Shown in pieces: positions 44,687 through 54,117 of a DNA stretch of 64,000 nt. Both the position numbers and the translations under genes were made by a program. The notes beneath the pieces are model-generated. The model was not told the DNA's origin and searched no databases. It saw only the letters and a program-made list of their open reading frames with translations. The DNA is from Sorangium cellulosum So0157-2 (lineage in GTDB: Bacteria > Myxococcota_A > Polyangia > Polyangiales > Polyangiaceae). The first letter of the stretch is position 1. Each line of letters starts with the position of its first letter. The stretch spans positions 5,505,501 through 5,569,500 of the forward strand of contig NC_021658.1 of assembly GCF_000418325.1 (NCBI RefSeq), in the 5' to 3' direction.

Positions 44687-44836
44687 ATGCGCGCGCTCCG
44701 TTCTGCATGCGGCGGGCTCGGTCCCTGCTCGTTCTTGCCCGCCGACCCCGGCCGCTCGTCCCGGGAGGGGACGGGCACGGCGTCGGGCGTCGTGGGGGCC
44801 GGGCGGGCGCGCGGCGCGGCCTCGGCGGCGTCATGA
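44687..44836 (+). CDS. Possible small leader ORF coupled to the ATPase gene
   Basis: 49 aa. A -10-like TATACT at 44674-44679 lies 7 nt before the ATG, and its TGA overlaps the ATG of the ATPase gene (ATGA). The peptide is Gly/Ala/Ser/Arg-rich with two Cys and has no recognisable domain, so coding is uncertain. It may be a leaderless, translationally coupled leader. Confidence 0.25.
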   Translation: MRALRSACGGLGPCSFLPADPGRSSREGTGTASGVVGAGRARGAASAAS

Positions 44837-45594
44837 AGCGCGCGCACCTCCCGGGCGGCTTCATCCGCTCCGTCCAGCTCCTGCGCGAGCGGGTCGAGGA
44901 TTTCTCGAGGTATCCGTTCAGCATCCCCGCCGTGCGCGCCCTCGAGGAGCTCGCGCTCGACCCCAAGGTGACCTTCCTCGTCGGCGAGAACGGCTCCGGC
45001 AAGTCGACCCTCATCGAGGCGCTCGCGCTGCTCGCCGGCTTCAACGCCGAGGGCGGCTCGAAGGGCTTCAACTTCGCGACCCGGCGCTCCGAGTCCGAGC
45101 TCCACGCCGCGATGCGGCTCGTCCGCGGGGCGCGGCGGGAGAAGAACGGCTTCTTCCTGCGGGCCGAGAGCTTCTTCAACGTCGCCACGCAGGTGGACGA
45201 GCTGGGCGCGACCCAGTTCTACGGCGGCACGTCGCTGCACGAGCAGTCGCACGGCGAGTCGTTCCTGGCGCTCGTGAAGCACCGGTTCAAGCCCGAGAGC
45301 CTCTTCCTCCTCGACGAGCCCGAGGCGGCGCTGTCGCCGGCCAGGCAGCTGACGCTGCTCGCGCACATGCACGAGCTCGTCGAGCGGGGGCGGTCGCAGT
45401 TCATCATCGCCACGCACTCGCCGATCGTGCTCGCGTATCCCGGGGCGACGATCTACCGGCTGTCCGAGGACGGCATCGCGGAGGTCGCGTACGAGGAGAC
45501 GGAGCACTTCGCGCTGACGCGCGATTTCCTGCTGCACCGGGAGAGGTTCTTCCGGGAGCTCTTCAGGGGCGGTGATGACCAGGATACATCTTAG
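44833..45594 (+). CDS. ABC-type AAA ATPase (soluble, RecF/OLD-like)
   Basis: 253 aa. Walker A VGENGSGKSTLIEALALLAG near 53-70, a QSHGESFL signature in place of LSGGQ near 136-143, Walker B LFLLDEPEAALSP near 156-168 and the switch His in FIIATHSPIVLAY. This is the AAA_21/AAA_23 group of soluble ABC-type ATPases, found in DNA-repair-like and toxin/defence proteins. No transport partner or nuclease domain is attached, and none is next to it. The start may be coupled to a small upstream frame. Confidence 0.88.
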   Translation: MKRAHLPGGFIRSVQLLRERVEDFSRYPFSIPAVRALEELALDPKVTFLVGENGSGKSTLIEALALLAGFNAEGGSKGFNFATRRSESELHAAMRLVRGARREKNGFFLRAESFFNVATQVDELGATQFYGGTSLHEQSHGESFLALVKHRFKPESLFLLDEPEAALSPARQLTLLAHMHELVERGRSQFIIATHSPIVLAYPGATIYRLSEDGIAEVAYEETEHFALTRDFLLHRERFFRELFRGGDDQDTS

Positions 45595-46069
45595 CCGCTC
45601 GATCGCGCTTCCCCGCCCGACAGAAATGCGATGAGGCCGTGCGGGGCGGTCTCGCCGAAGCAAAGCGCGAAGGTCGCCGCGGCTTCGGGGGCGGCCTTCG
45701 CTCCACGGACGAACATCTCTCCTTCGTATTCGGCGAGCGCGAAGCGTCGCCGCCTACCTCCCCGGCCACGACGACCGCAAGGAGTTCCTCGACGGGATCG
45801 ACCTGATCCTCGCCGGACTCGCGGGCTCGGAGTAAGCACGTCGTGGCTATTGTTTTTGAACGCCAGGTTTTTTGAGCGTCGTCTTGGAAAAATCGGCATG
45901 CTTGGCGCAATGCGTGGATGGCTTGAAGCTTCCCCGTTCTGAAGCTCTTCTCGTCGTCGCGCTGATAGTTAGGATCGCTTATGGTTAGGATCACCAACGA
46001 TTCGTTGCGAGGCAAGAGGGGCGCCGTCAGCCTGCCCGTGCGGTAGCGAACTCCGTGCAGGACAGGCCG
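45595..46069. other. Intergenic region with decayed coding remnants
   Basis: No intact gene. A C-terminal fragment of a TetR-like protein is suspected at 45698-45835. The opposite strand has a short open stretch (ATFALCFGETAPHGLIAFLS) of uncertain meaning. Confidence 0.4.
45698..45835 (+). pseudogene. Remnant of a TetR-like regulator C terminus
   Basis: The frame ending in TAA at 45833 reads VAAYLPGHDDRKEFLDGIDL then ILAGLAGSE, closely like the ends of TetR regulators. A neighbouring frame just upstream reads TDEHLSFVFGEREA, so a frameshift is suspected. There is no HTH and no start codon. Confidence 0.35.
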
Positions 46070-46498
46070 CTACGTCATCCCGACCGGCGTGCGCTCCCGA
46101 ATCGCGTCTTGCAACGCGCGCTCGAACAGGGCGCGGGACGGGTGGACCGTGAGCTTGCGGATGGCCGTGTTCGCGACCTGAACCCCGAAGACGACGACCT
46201 TCGACCCGAGCAGGAAGTGCCCTCCCTCGATGGCATCGAGAACGGACATCGTCGCCTCGGTCAGCCGCGTGCGCGAGGCGTGCTCGTAGTCGGTCATCGC
46301 CTCCCAGTCGTTGAAGACCAGGACGCGGCCGTCCGCGGCCACCCGGCGCAACATCACCTCCTCGATGGCCTGAGCGCCCTCTTCGACGAGCACCCCGGTG
46401 ACGCACGTGACAAGCAACGCCGGCGCAGGACACCAGATGTTTACCGTGCCCTTGTTGCACCAGTGGCTCTGAAGCGGCTGTGTGGGGAGCGCGAGCAT
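46070..46498 (-). CDS. Small conserved-type hypothetical protein (STAS/SpoIIAA-like)
   Basis: 142 aa. Segments such as GRVLVFNDWEAMTDYEHASR, TEATMSVLDAIEGGHFLLGS and VVVFGVQVANTAIRKL give an alternating strand/helix pattern with normal amino-acid use, unlike the antisense frames. It recalls SpoIIAA/STAS-like single-domain proteins; this is a pattern judgement. The early TGTVNIWCPAPALLVTCVTG looks like an N-terminal extension, so the true start could be further in. No partner gene is adjacent. Confidence 0.6.
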   Translation of the reverse strand: MLALPTQPLQSHWCNKGTVNIWCPAPALLVTCVTGVLVEEGAQAIEEVMLRRVAADGRVLVFNDWEAMTDYEHASRTRLTEATMSVLDAIEGGHFLLGSKVVVFGVQVANTAIRKLTVHPSRALFERALQDAIRERTPVGMT

Positions 46499-46762
46499 AT
46501 CCGGTGCGCGTAGACTGGGACGCGCGCACCCGTTCGTCGAGGGGCGAATCGCAGGTTTTCTGCATCGGACCCGAGCGGCGGAGCAACAGGCGGAGCGTTC
46601 CGAGTCCGTGATGCTGTAATCGCCTCAGCCGTCAACGGACACGAAACATCGATTTTACACGAGCGCTAGAAGCTCATCCAGTCCGCTCTTCTTTTTACAA
46701 TCGCAGCCGCCTGAATCTGCATCCGCCTGCACAGCGCTCCTGCTCCGGAGGAGCCCTACGCG

Positions 46763-47623
46763 TCAGGGCTTCGCCGCGCCCGCCATGTAGGCCGCGAACC
46801 CTTCCGCGAAGTCGGGGTGCCAGCGCGACAGCGCGGGTCGGTTCCGGATCAGGTCGTCGGCCGCCCACTGGATGCGGCGCTCATCCATCTCGCGCGTGAC
46901 CGCGTTGTCCGGGCAGAGGATGTAAAAATCGCCCCGGCCCATGCTGGCGATCATCATGTCCACCACCTGCTCGGCGGTCCACGCCTCCGCGGGCTTCTCC
47001 GGGCCGCGCGCGGTCATGCCGGTGAACGTGTACCCCGGGATGAGCAGGTGGGCCGTGATCTTGCAGCCGGCGACGTTGCGCAGCTCGTGAGCGAGCTGCT
47101 CGGTCACCACCTTCACGCCGGCCTTGGAGACGTTGTAGGCCGCGTCGCCCGGCGGGGTGGTGATGCCCTGCTTCGAGCCCGTGTTGACGATGGCGCACGG
47201 GGTGCCCTGCGCGAGCATCGCCTCGGTGAACGCGTGCACGCCGTGGATCACGCCCCAGAGGTTGACCTCGATGAGACGGCGCCAGCGCTCGATGTCTCTC
47301 CACGGCTTGGCGCCGTCGCCGACCCCGGCGTTGTTCATCAGGACCGCCACCTCGCCGAACGCGTCGTAGGCGACCTGCTTCAGGCGCTGCACGTCCTCCA
47401 GCCTGGCGACGTCGGTCGGGGCCGCTCGCACGTCCGCCTCGCCGCCGGCCGCGACGGCGGCGACGCGCGCGAACGCCTCGCGCAGCGCCGGCCCGTCCAG
47501 GTCGGCGAGACAGACCTTCAGGCCCATGCGCGCGAAGCGCTCGGCGGCGGCGAGGCCGATGCCGCTGGCAGCGCCGGTCACCACGGCCACGCGGCCAGGT
47601 GTCAATGCGGGATGGTTGCTCAC
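46763..47623 (-). CDS. SDR-family oxidoreductase
   Basis: 286 aa. The classical short-chain dehydrogenase set is present: TGAASGIG near residue 16, NNAG near 93, the catalytic Ser in IVNTGSKQGITTP and YNVSK near 160. The basic Rossmann strand end (LADLDGPALREAF) has an Asp, suggesting NAD over NADP. The C-terminal extension (DERRIQWAADDLIRNRPALS) is longer than in many SDRs. The substrate is unknown. It is a single gene on the minus strand. Confidence 0.9.
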   Translation of the reverse strand: MSNHPALTPGRVAVVTGAASGIGLAAAERFARMGLKVCLADLDGPALREAFARVAAVAAGGEADVRAAPTDVARLEDVQRLKQVAYDAFGEVAVLMNNAGVGDGAKPWRDIERWRRLIEVNLWGVIHGVHAFTEAMLAQGTPCAIVNTGSKQGITTPPGDAAYNVSKAGVKVVTEQLAHELRNVAGCKITAHLLIPGYTFTGMTARGPEKPAEAWTAEQVVDMMIASMGRGDFYILCPDNAVTREMDERRIQWAADDLIRNRPALSRWHPDFAEGFAAYMAGAAKP

Positions 47624-47723
47624 TGGGGATCTCCGTCAGGCGTTGGGGTCGCGCCAGCCGCGGCGCGACGGTCGCGGCGAGTGTAGAAGGCGCCGGCGCG
47701 TCGAGCCAGCGCCTCTGGCCGGC

Positions 47724-47773
47724 GCACCGCGATGCGCCGCGATGCGCCGCGATACGCCGCGATACGCCCAGAT
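47724..47773. repeat. 10-bp tandem repeat (GCCGCGATRC)
   Basis: About four and a half head-to-tail copies of a 10-bp unit alternating GCCGCGATGC and GCCGCGATAC, between the SDR start and the large kinase gene's end. It is not in a recognised gene. Confidence 0.7.
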
Positions 47774-47825
47774 GAGGGCCCGCCGCCGCGAGGCCAGGGC
47801 GCGACCCGCTGCTCACGAGTGAGCG

Positions 47826-50800
47826 CTACCCGCCAGAGCGGGAGGCGACCGCGCTCTTCGGCAGGAGGAGGACGAGCATGAACGGCCGGTGGCCATCGCG
47901 CTCCTCCCCGGTGAAGCGCGCCAGCGCGTCGCCGCCGCGAGCCCGGAGGCGCTCGCGCACGATGTCGAGCCCGACGCCTCGACCGGCGACTCGACCGATC
48001 GTCTCTGCGGTCGAGACGCCGGAGAGGAAGATCTGGTCGGCCAGGGCTTCATCCGGCAGAGGAGGAGCGCCCCCCAGCCGGCGCAGCTTCTCGAGCGGAA
48101 GTCCGCGGCCGTCGTCGAAGATCTGCAGCTCGAGCGCGCTCGGCCCGCTCCGCGCGCGGACATGGATGCGACCCTGCGCCGGTTTGCCGGCGAGCGCTCG
48201 CGCGTCGGGCGTCTCGATGCCGTGATAGAGGGAGTTGCGAAAGCACTGAACCAGGATGTCCTTCACGAGCCCCGTCCAGTCGCCGGCCAGCTGCGCCTCG
48301 GCGTGCTCCGTCAGCACCGCGGGCGGGGGCCTGCCGAGCTCGGCGGCCAAGCTCGGCAACATCTCGCGCGTCTCGTCGACCACGCGCGCCACCGACGTCG
48401 GGTCGAGCCGCGCGAGGGCTCGACGCAGCTTGCGCGCCAGCTCCTGCGCGTCGGCGGAATCTGCCGTCGCGACCAGGCCCCGGATGTCTTGAAGGACACT
48501 CTCGCTCCGCTCGTCCGGCCTCTTGAGCGCGGCCGTCAGCTTCTCCTGGCAAACCGACTCGTACTCGGCGATCGCTCGCTCGACGGCATCCAGGCGCTCC
48601 AGCAGCGCATGCCTCTCGACCGGCTGCCCTGGCGCTCGGCGCAGCGCCTGATAGGCGTTCTCCGCGGAGTGCAGGCAGTCCACCAGGTGCGTGAAGCCGT
48701 GCAGGCGGGCGTTGCCCTTCAGCGTGTGGAGGTTGCGCAAGGCGGCGTCGCAGCGCCGCTCGGACAGCTCGGCGTCCGGCCCGAGCGCCGCGCGATTCTC
48801 GGCCAGCAGCTCGCGACAGTCGGCGCAGAACGCGCGCGTAGCGTCGACCCCGCGATCGAGCACCTGCACGATGATGTCGACCTCGCGCTCCTTGTTGCGC
48901 GCCGTCTGCTTCAGGCTGCGCAGCAAGGTCACGTCGCGAACCGTGACCAGCATGCGCTCCACGTGATCTGCCTCCGACGCGATGAAGCTCCAGGAGATCT
49001 CGAGGAACTGGGGCTTGCCGCCGGGGCCCGTGCGCTCCACCTCGCGGATCAGGTGGTCGACGTTCAGCGCGGCCAGCCACTGTTCTTGATCGAAGGCGCA
49101 GCACAGCGCCGCCTCCGCCGCGCTCCGCGCGTCCGGCCGCACGCTCGATCCGTCGAACAGCAGCGCCAGGCAGTCTCGCCCGACCAGATCGGTATCGCCG
49201 AGGATCTCCGCCAACCGTCGAGAATATCCCGGCTCGACGCGCCGGCTCCGGTCGATGGTGAAGACTCCATCGTCCAGGTTGTCGAGCATCGACGCGATCT
49301 GGCGGTTCTTGAGCGCCAGCTCCTCGGTGCGCTGGGCCACGCGTCGCTCCAGCTCCTCGTAGAGCTGCGCGTTGTAGATCGAGATCGCCGCCTGGCTGGC
49401 GATCACCTGCAGCGCAGCCAGGCGCTCGCGCGTGAAGACATAGGGGCTGACGTTGTTCTCCACGTACAGCGCGCCCAGGACGTCTCCCTTGCGCATGATG
49501 GGGGCACACAGCACCGAGCGTACCCCCCGCCTTCGAATCTGCGGGTCCGCCAGGAAGGCGCCGGCCTTCGACGCGTCGTCCAGCGTGACGGCCTCTCCCG
49601 TGTGCAGCACGTAGCTGACGACGCTCGGGCACAGGAACTCGGCCTCCGAGTACGCCACGCGCCGCGGGAGGCTCGCGATCGGGCGCTCCACGTGGGCGCG
49701 CGCCTCCACGTAATACGTGCGATCGGCGTCGTCTCGCAAGACGAGGCAGCCGTGCTCTGCCCCGGCGTTCTCGATCAACGTGGCCATCAGCGCGGCGAAC
49801 AGCCGCTCGGGCTCGACCTCGACGAAGATGCTCTGCGTCGCCTTGAGCAGGGACGCGCCGTCGAAGCCCAGGCCGGCCGCCGCCGCGCCGCGTGGCGTCG
49901 CGATCTCTCCCAGGACGGCATCCGCGAGCAAAGCGGGGTGTTCGCGCGCGAGCGACTCGAGCTTCGCCGTCGCGCCCCAGTCGTTATAGAGCCTGTAAGC
50001 CGCCTCCAGGCACGTCCTCGCGTGGAGGGGCTCGTCCAGCGACAGCCACATCTCTGCCTGGTGCTCGTGGACGAGCGCCCGCAGGTGGATGAACCCGTCT
50101 CCGGCCGTCCGGATCGCGTCGCGGTGGCGGGCGAGCACGACGTGCAGCGGCTGCCCCGTCAGGCGCGCGTGCTCGGCGGCGAGGAAATGATATTTGTGGG
50201 CGAAGTTCTCCGCGCACAGGCGGGACCAGACCTCGAGCTGCTTCAGGTTCTCCTCGACGACCGCGAGCTGCGCCTCCCGCGTCTCCGGGCCTCCTTCGCG
50301 GCACGCCCGCGCCGCCAGCAGCCCCTCGAAGAGCCTGTAATCGGGGAGCGAGAACTGCCCCGCCGAGATGATCAAGAACTCCCGGGTGAACTCCATCCAC
50401 TGCCGCGCCGAGGCGAAGTCGCCGAGGATGAAGCTCGTCATCATCTGGGCTTGACCGTAGGCGTAGCAGTACTGGGTGCTCTTCTCGGCGGCCATCACGG
50501 CCGTGGCCTCGCGGTCGGCCGCGGCCACGGCCTCCCTCTCCGACTCGCGCGCCATCAGCCGAGCGACGGCTCGCTCGACGACCAGCGCGTTGACCAGCTG
50601 GCCCGCCGCCGAGATGTGCGTCAAATACCGCCGCAGCTCCGCGACCTGCTCGCGGCACGCCCGCAGCCGCGCGCCGACCAGGAACGAGCGCTGGGCGCGA
50701 TCGTTCTTGGCGTAGGCGACGTGCTGCAGGTCGCCCAGCATGAGCCCGCTCTTCTCTCCCCGGTCGTAAACCGCGAACAGATCTCGGTACGTCTCCTTCC

Positions 50801-53783
50801 AGTGCGCGAGAAAGGCCGCGAACACGAAGCACACGCCCGATTCGACCGGGGTCGGCGAGAAGCGCTTCAAGAGCTCGAAGGCAGCCAGGCCCATGCGATA
50901 GGCAGCATCGTAGTCGCCCAGCACCGCGAGGAGGATGATGCCGCAGTCGGCGAAGTTCTTGCACGAGACCGCGTCGACGCCGCGGCTCAGCGCCAGGTCG
51001 AACATGATGAGCTCCGCCAGGAAGAACAGGGGCGGATACGTCTGAAACGCCGGAGGGATCACCTGCCCCAGCAATTCGAGGACCAGGCGCGACTCGGCGT
51101 CCTCCGCCTTCGGGAGGGCCGGAAGGCCCTCGATCGTCACGCGCGCGAGGTGCGCTTGCAGCTTGCCGATGCCCTCCCCGATGCCCTGGTTGATCTCTTC
51201 GGGCGCCTCCGGCAAGCGCACGCCGAACTCGGCCAGCGCCGCGCGCACCTGGACCACGGCGTCCTGCATTCGCCCGCCGTGCTCGAGGATCCGGGTCTTC
51301 AAGACATGAACGCGGCCGCGCGCCAGGCGGTCGGGGGCGAGCCTGAGCGCCTCCTCGCAGAGCGCGTCGACGTGCGGATCCGCCAGGACGAAGGCCGTCT
51401 CGGCGCGCGCGAAGATCGCTCGAAAGGCCAGATCCCTTGGACGTTCGCCCTCGCAGCTGGCCAAGAGCTCGACGGCGATCTCGGCGTGGGTCCCGGCGAT
51501 GCTCCACGCGCCGCTCTGGAGCGCCTGGTCGCTCGCGGTCAAGTTGAGCTCCACGAGGTCGAGGCGCTCTCCTCGGTCATGGATCGCGCCGCGAGCGGCG
51601 TTCAGGTGACGGAGCGCCTCGAAGATCCGACCCGGCGCGCGATCGCCCCGCAGGCGCTCGCGCAGGACCCGCCCGATGGACGCGTCGAGCGCCACGCGCT
51701 CCGCGTCGCTGGCGCGCGAGAGCGCCGCCTGCCGCACGCGCGAGTGCTCGAAGGCGTACGAAGCGGGCTCGTGACCCCGGACAGGCTCCGGCCGCTCCGC
51801 TCGGGCTTCGGCCGAGACCTCGGACACGAGGCGATGGGCCAGCGCCTCCCGGACGAGCTCGCGGCAGGCCGCGACCGGCCTGTCCACGGCCTCGGACAGG
51901 GTTTGCAGATCGAAGCGCATGCCGAAGCACGCCGCCGCGGACAAGAGCCTCGCCGCGTCGGGGCCGAGGTTCTCGAGGCGCTCCGCCATCAGCGCGCCGA
52001 CGTTGTCGCAAGCGGGGTGCGCCTCCGCGCGCCGCGCGTCGGCCGACCACCGGCCGCGCTCGACCTCCAGGCGCAGCGCGCCCTGTCGATGCAACGAGAC
52101 GAGCAGCTGGCCGATGAAGAACGGGTTCCCGTCGGTCTTGCGCTTCACGATCTCCGCGAACCCACGGACCTCGGCGACGGGCGCGCGCATCGAGCGCGCC
52201 ACGATCTCCGCCACCGCGTCGGAGGAAAGCGGCCCGAGCGGCAATGTCAGCACGACCTCCTTCGTCCGGCGCAACGCGTTCTGCAGGTTCAGGAGCGTCG
52301 GTACGTCGCCGACGTCGCCGCCGCGGAACGCGGCCAGCACCATCACGTGGCTCGAGTCGGGGTTCGTCAGGAGGGCAGACAGCAGCTCGGCGGAGGCGGC
52401 GTCGAGCCACTGAGCGTCGTCGAGCACGAAGACGAGGGGGCGCTCCGGCGTGGCGAAGACGCGGATGAAGGAGAGGAAGACGTGCTTGAGCCGGCGCTGC
52501 GCCTCGAGGGGATTCAACGCCACGACGGACGTGGAGGCGCCGGTGACGCAGGAGAGCGCCGGCACGAGCTCGGTCAGGAGACCTGCGTTGTGCCCCAGGG
52601 CTGCGGTCACGCGCTGCCGCAGCTCGGTCAGCTCGGCTTCGGAGAGCGACAGCAGCTCCCCCGCCAGGCCTCGCAGCACGTGCGCCAGGCCCGACAGCGG
52701 CACGGCCTCGCCCCGCTCTTCGAACGCCGTCGACAGGAGGCGCGCCGGCGCTCCGCCGTGCCGCCTCAGGAACTCCGCGAGCACGGCGGACTTTCCGGCC
52801 CCGGCGGCCCCTGGCATGAGCACGAGCAGCCTCTTCCCGGAGCGCGCGCCGTCGAGGGCGCCTCCCAGCGCCGACAGCTCGGCGTCGCGCCCCTGGACGT
52901 CTCGACTGACCACGAATTCGGTGGAGACGTCGCTCGCCCCCAAGACGAGGGCAGGGAAGGCCCGCGTCCGCCGGAAGCTCTCGCACAGCGTGGTCAGGTC
53001 GCTCAGCAGCCCGTGGTCGCTCTGGTAGCGCTCGTCAGGATCCTTCGCGAGCAGCCTGGACACGAGCTGCGCGAGGACCGGCGGCACGTGGGGCGACAGC
53101 TCCGTGACGAGCGGCGCGCGCTTGGACGCGTGCGCGTGAGCCCAGCCGATGGCGTCGCTCGCCGCGAACGGCAGCTGGCCTGTCAGCATCTGGAAGAGCG
53201 TGACGCCCAGAGAATAATAGTCTGCACGGTGATCGGGGCGACGATTGAGACGCCCCGTCCGCTCTGGCGCGGCGTGGGCGAGCGAGGTCGCGAATTCGAA
53301 GGCGGCGCCGCCCGCCGCGCCCTCGGAGACCGCCAGGAGATCGGCGAGCTCGACACGCAGCGTCGCGAGGTTGACCAGAAAGCTGCCATGGCTCACGTCC
53401 TCGTGCAGCCACCCCTGCTCGTGCAAGCCATGCAGCGAGCGGGCCATGCCGAGCGCGAGCTCCAGGCACGTTCCGACGTCCAGCCCGTCCGCGGGGATCG
53501 CGAGCGGCGCGCCTCCGAAGTCCTCCACGATCAGCGACGGCTCGCCGTCCACCTCGCACACGTCGCCCTCGATCGCCAGCGCGCCGAGCCGACGCCATTT
53601 CTGCAGCTCGAGCTCCAGGACCCGACGCGGCTGCGCGACCGCGCGCCGGAGCGAATGCAGCAGCACGCTCGCGCCGGAGGTCGCGTGGCGCGCGCGCCGC
53701 CAGATGCTCCGCGGCAACACGGCCACGGTCTCCGTGACCTGATAAGCGTCCTGACCGAGGTGCGCCTGGCTGTGTCGGTTCAT
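47826..53783 (-). CDS. Giant pseudokinase-AAA-GAF-PAS-CheA-like signalling protein
   Basis: 1985 aa. Order: a kinase-fold region (1 to ~270) with degenerate catalytic loop HEDVSHGSFLVN near 127 and no clear DFG, so probably inactive; an AAA/NB-ARC-like ATPase with Walker A PGAAGAGKS near 324-332 and Walker B FVLDDAQWLD; a long helical repeat region; GAF near 1290-1450 (HGCLVLRDDADRTYYVEARA); coiled coil and PAS (MLDNLDDGVFTIDRSRR); an Hpt-like helix pair with His1686 in NLHTLKGNARLHG; and a CheA-like ATPase (CFRNSLYHGIE, LQIFDDGRGL, GRGVGLDIVRERL). Myxobacterial relatives of this class usually end in a HisKA kinase; here Hpt and HATPase are CheA-like. No receiver gene is adjacent. Divergent from a second large kinase gene. 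Confidence 0.9.
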   Translation of the reverse strand: MNRHSQAHLGQDAYQVTETVAVLPRSIWRRARHATSGASVLLHSLRRAVAQPRRVLELELQKWRRLGALAIEGDVCEVDGEPSLIVEDFGGAPLAIPADGLDVGTCLELALGMARSLHGLHEQGWLHEDVSHGSFLVNLATLRVELADLLAVSEGAAGGAAFEFATSLAHAAPERTGRLNRRPDHRADYYSLGVTLFQMLTGQLPFAASDAIGWAHAHASKRAPLVTELSPHVPPVLAQLVSRLLAKDPDERYQSDHGLLSDLTTLCESFRRTRAFPALVLGASDVSTEFVVSRDVQGRDAELSALGGALDGARSGKRLLVLMPGAAGAGKSAVLAEFLRRHGGAPARLLSTAFEERGEAVPLSGLAHVLRGLAGELLSLSEAELTELRQRVTAALGHNAGLLTELVPALSCVTGASTSVVALNPLEAQRRLKHVFLSFIRVFATPERPLVFVLDDAQWLDAASAELLSALLTNPDSSHVMVLAAFRGGDVGDVPTLLNLQNALRRTKEVVLTLPLGPLSSDAVAEIVARSMRAPVAEVRGFAEIVKRKTDGNPFFIGQLLVSLHRQGALRLEVERGRWSADARRAEAHPACDNVGALMAERLENLGPDAARLLSAAACFGMRFDLQTLSEAVDRPVAACRELVREALAHRLVSEVSAEARAERPEPVRGHEPASYAFEHSRVRQAALSRASDAERVALDASIGRVLRERLRGDRAPGRIFEALRHLNAARGAIHDRGERLDLVELNLTASDQALQSGAWSIAGTHAEIAVELLASCEGERPRDLAFRAIFARAETAFVLADPHVDALCEEALRLAPDRLARGRVHVLKTRILEHGGRMQDAVVQVRAALAEFGVRLPEAPEEINQGIGEGIGKLQAHLARVTIEGLPALPKAEDAESRLVLELLGQVIPPAFQTYPPLFFLAELIMFDLALSRGVDAVSCKNFADCGIILLAVLGDYDAAYRMGLAAFELLKRFSPTPVESGVCFVFAAFLAHWKETYRDLFAVYDRGEKSGLMLGDLQHVAYAKNDRAQRSFLVGARLRACREQVAELRRYLTHISAAGQLVNALVVERAVARLMARESEREAVAAADREATAVMAAEKSTQYCYAYGQAQMMTSFILGDFASARQWMEFTREFLIISAGQFSLPDYRLFEGLLAARACREGGPETREAQLAVVEENLKQLEVWSRLCAENFAHKYHFLAAEHARLTGQPLHVVLARHRDAIRTAGDGFIHLRALVHEHQAEMWLSLDEPLHARTCLEAAYRLYNDWGATAKLESLAREHPALLADAVLGEIATPRGAAAAGLGFDGASLLKATQSIFVEVEPERLFAALMATLIENAGAEHGCLVLRDDADRTYYVEARAHVERPIASLPRRVAYSEAEFLCPSVVSYVLHTGEAVTLDDASKAGAFLADPQIRRRGVRSVLCAPIMRKGDVLGALYVENNVSPYVFTRERLAALQVIASQAAISIYNAQLYEELERRVAQRTEELALKNRQIASMLDNLDDGVFTIDRSRRVEPGYSRRLAEILGDTDLVGRDCLALLFDGSSVRPDARSAAEAALCCAFDQEQWLAALNVDHLIREVERTGPGGKPQFLEISWSFIASEADHVERMLVTVRDVTLLRSLKQTARNKEREVDIIVQVLDRGVDATRAFCADCRELLAENRAALGPDAELSERRCDAALRNLHTLKGNARLHGFTHLVDCLHSAENAYQALRRAPGQPVERHALLERLDAVERAIAEYESVCQEKLTAALKRPDERSESVLQDIRGLVATADSADAQELARKLRRALARLDPTSVARVVDETREMLPSLAAELGRPPPAVLTEHAEAQLAGDWTGLVKDILVQCFRNSLYHGIETPDARALAGKPAQGRIHVRARSGPSALELQIFDDGRGLPLEKLRRLGGAPPLPDEALADQIFLSGVSTAETIGRVAGRGVGLDIVRERLRARGGDALARFTGEERDGHRPFMLVLLLPKSAVASRSGG

Positions 53784-54117
53784 TGAATCGGGTTCCCGTT
53801 CGCTTTCGTCGGCCGGCGCTGGCTCCGTCGTGTGGCCGAGAGCGGCGCTCCTGCTGAAGGCGTGGAGGAATCACAGCGCTCCGCGGCCCCCTGGCGAGGA
53901 GCCGCTCACGCCCTGCACCCCTACGCCGCCCCCGCTCTCCTCCTGGCACGCACGTGCCGACCCTGGCGCCTCCCGCAGGAACAGAACATCGAAACACCTC
54001 GGAAACGTCAAGCGTCAACTGCCAACCATCGATGCGTCCCGGGCGCCGCGCGCGGGATCCGCGGCCAAAATTCACACCATCGCTGGACGAACCGCGTTCT
54101 CCGTCTATCCTCGATGG
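53784..54117. other. Divergent region between the two giant kinase genes
   Basis: 334 bp. The only recognisable signal is the promoter-like pair at 54084-54111. Open frames here are low-complexity. Confidence 0.5.
54084..54111 (+). promoter_or_regulatory. Candidate leaderless promoter of the PknK-type gene
   Basis: TGGACG (54084-54089), a 16-bp spacer and TATCCT (54106-54111), 6 nt before GTG 54118. The same spacing of a TATxCT box to the start codon is seen at 1637-1642 and 44674-44679. Confidence 0.4.

Larger units (their letters stand above)
44283..44832. other. Regulatory region between lipoprotein and ATPase genes
   Basis: 550 bp. It holds the -24/-12 promoter (44385-44400), the CTGTC/GACAG array (44467-44513), and a TATACT -10-like hexamer (44674-44679) on the plus strand. 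A weak small frame (44687-44836) is listed separately. Confidence 0.6.

Noticed and set aside
45597..45899. 102-aa minus-strand frame
   Set aside because: The first half is Arg/Gly-rich noise; the last 40 residues look partly natural but lie opposite the TetR-like remnant. Left undecided.
47889..53786. 1965-aa plus-strand frame over almost the whole giant kinase gene
   Set aside because: No domain is seen in it, while the minus strand has ordered AAA, GAF, PAS and CheA-like motifs; antisense shadow.
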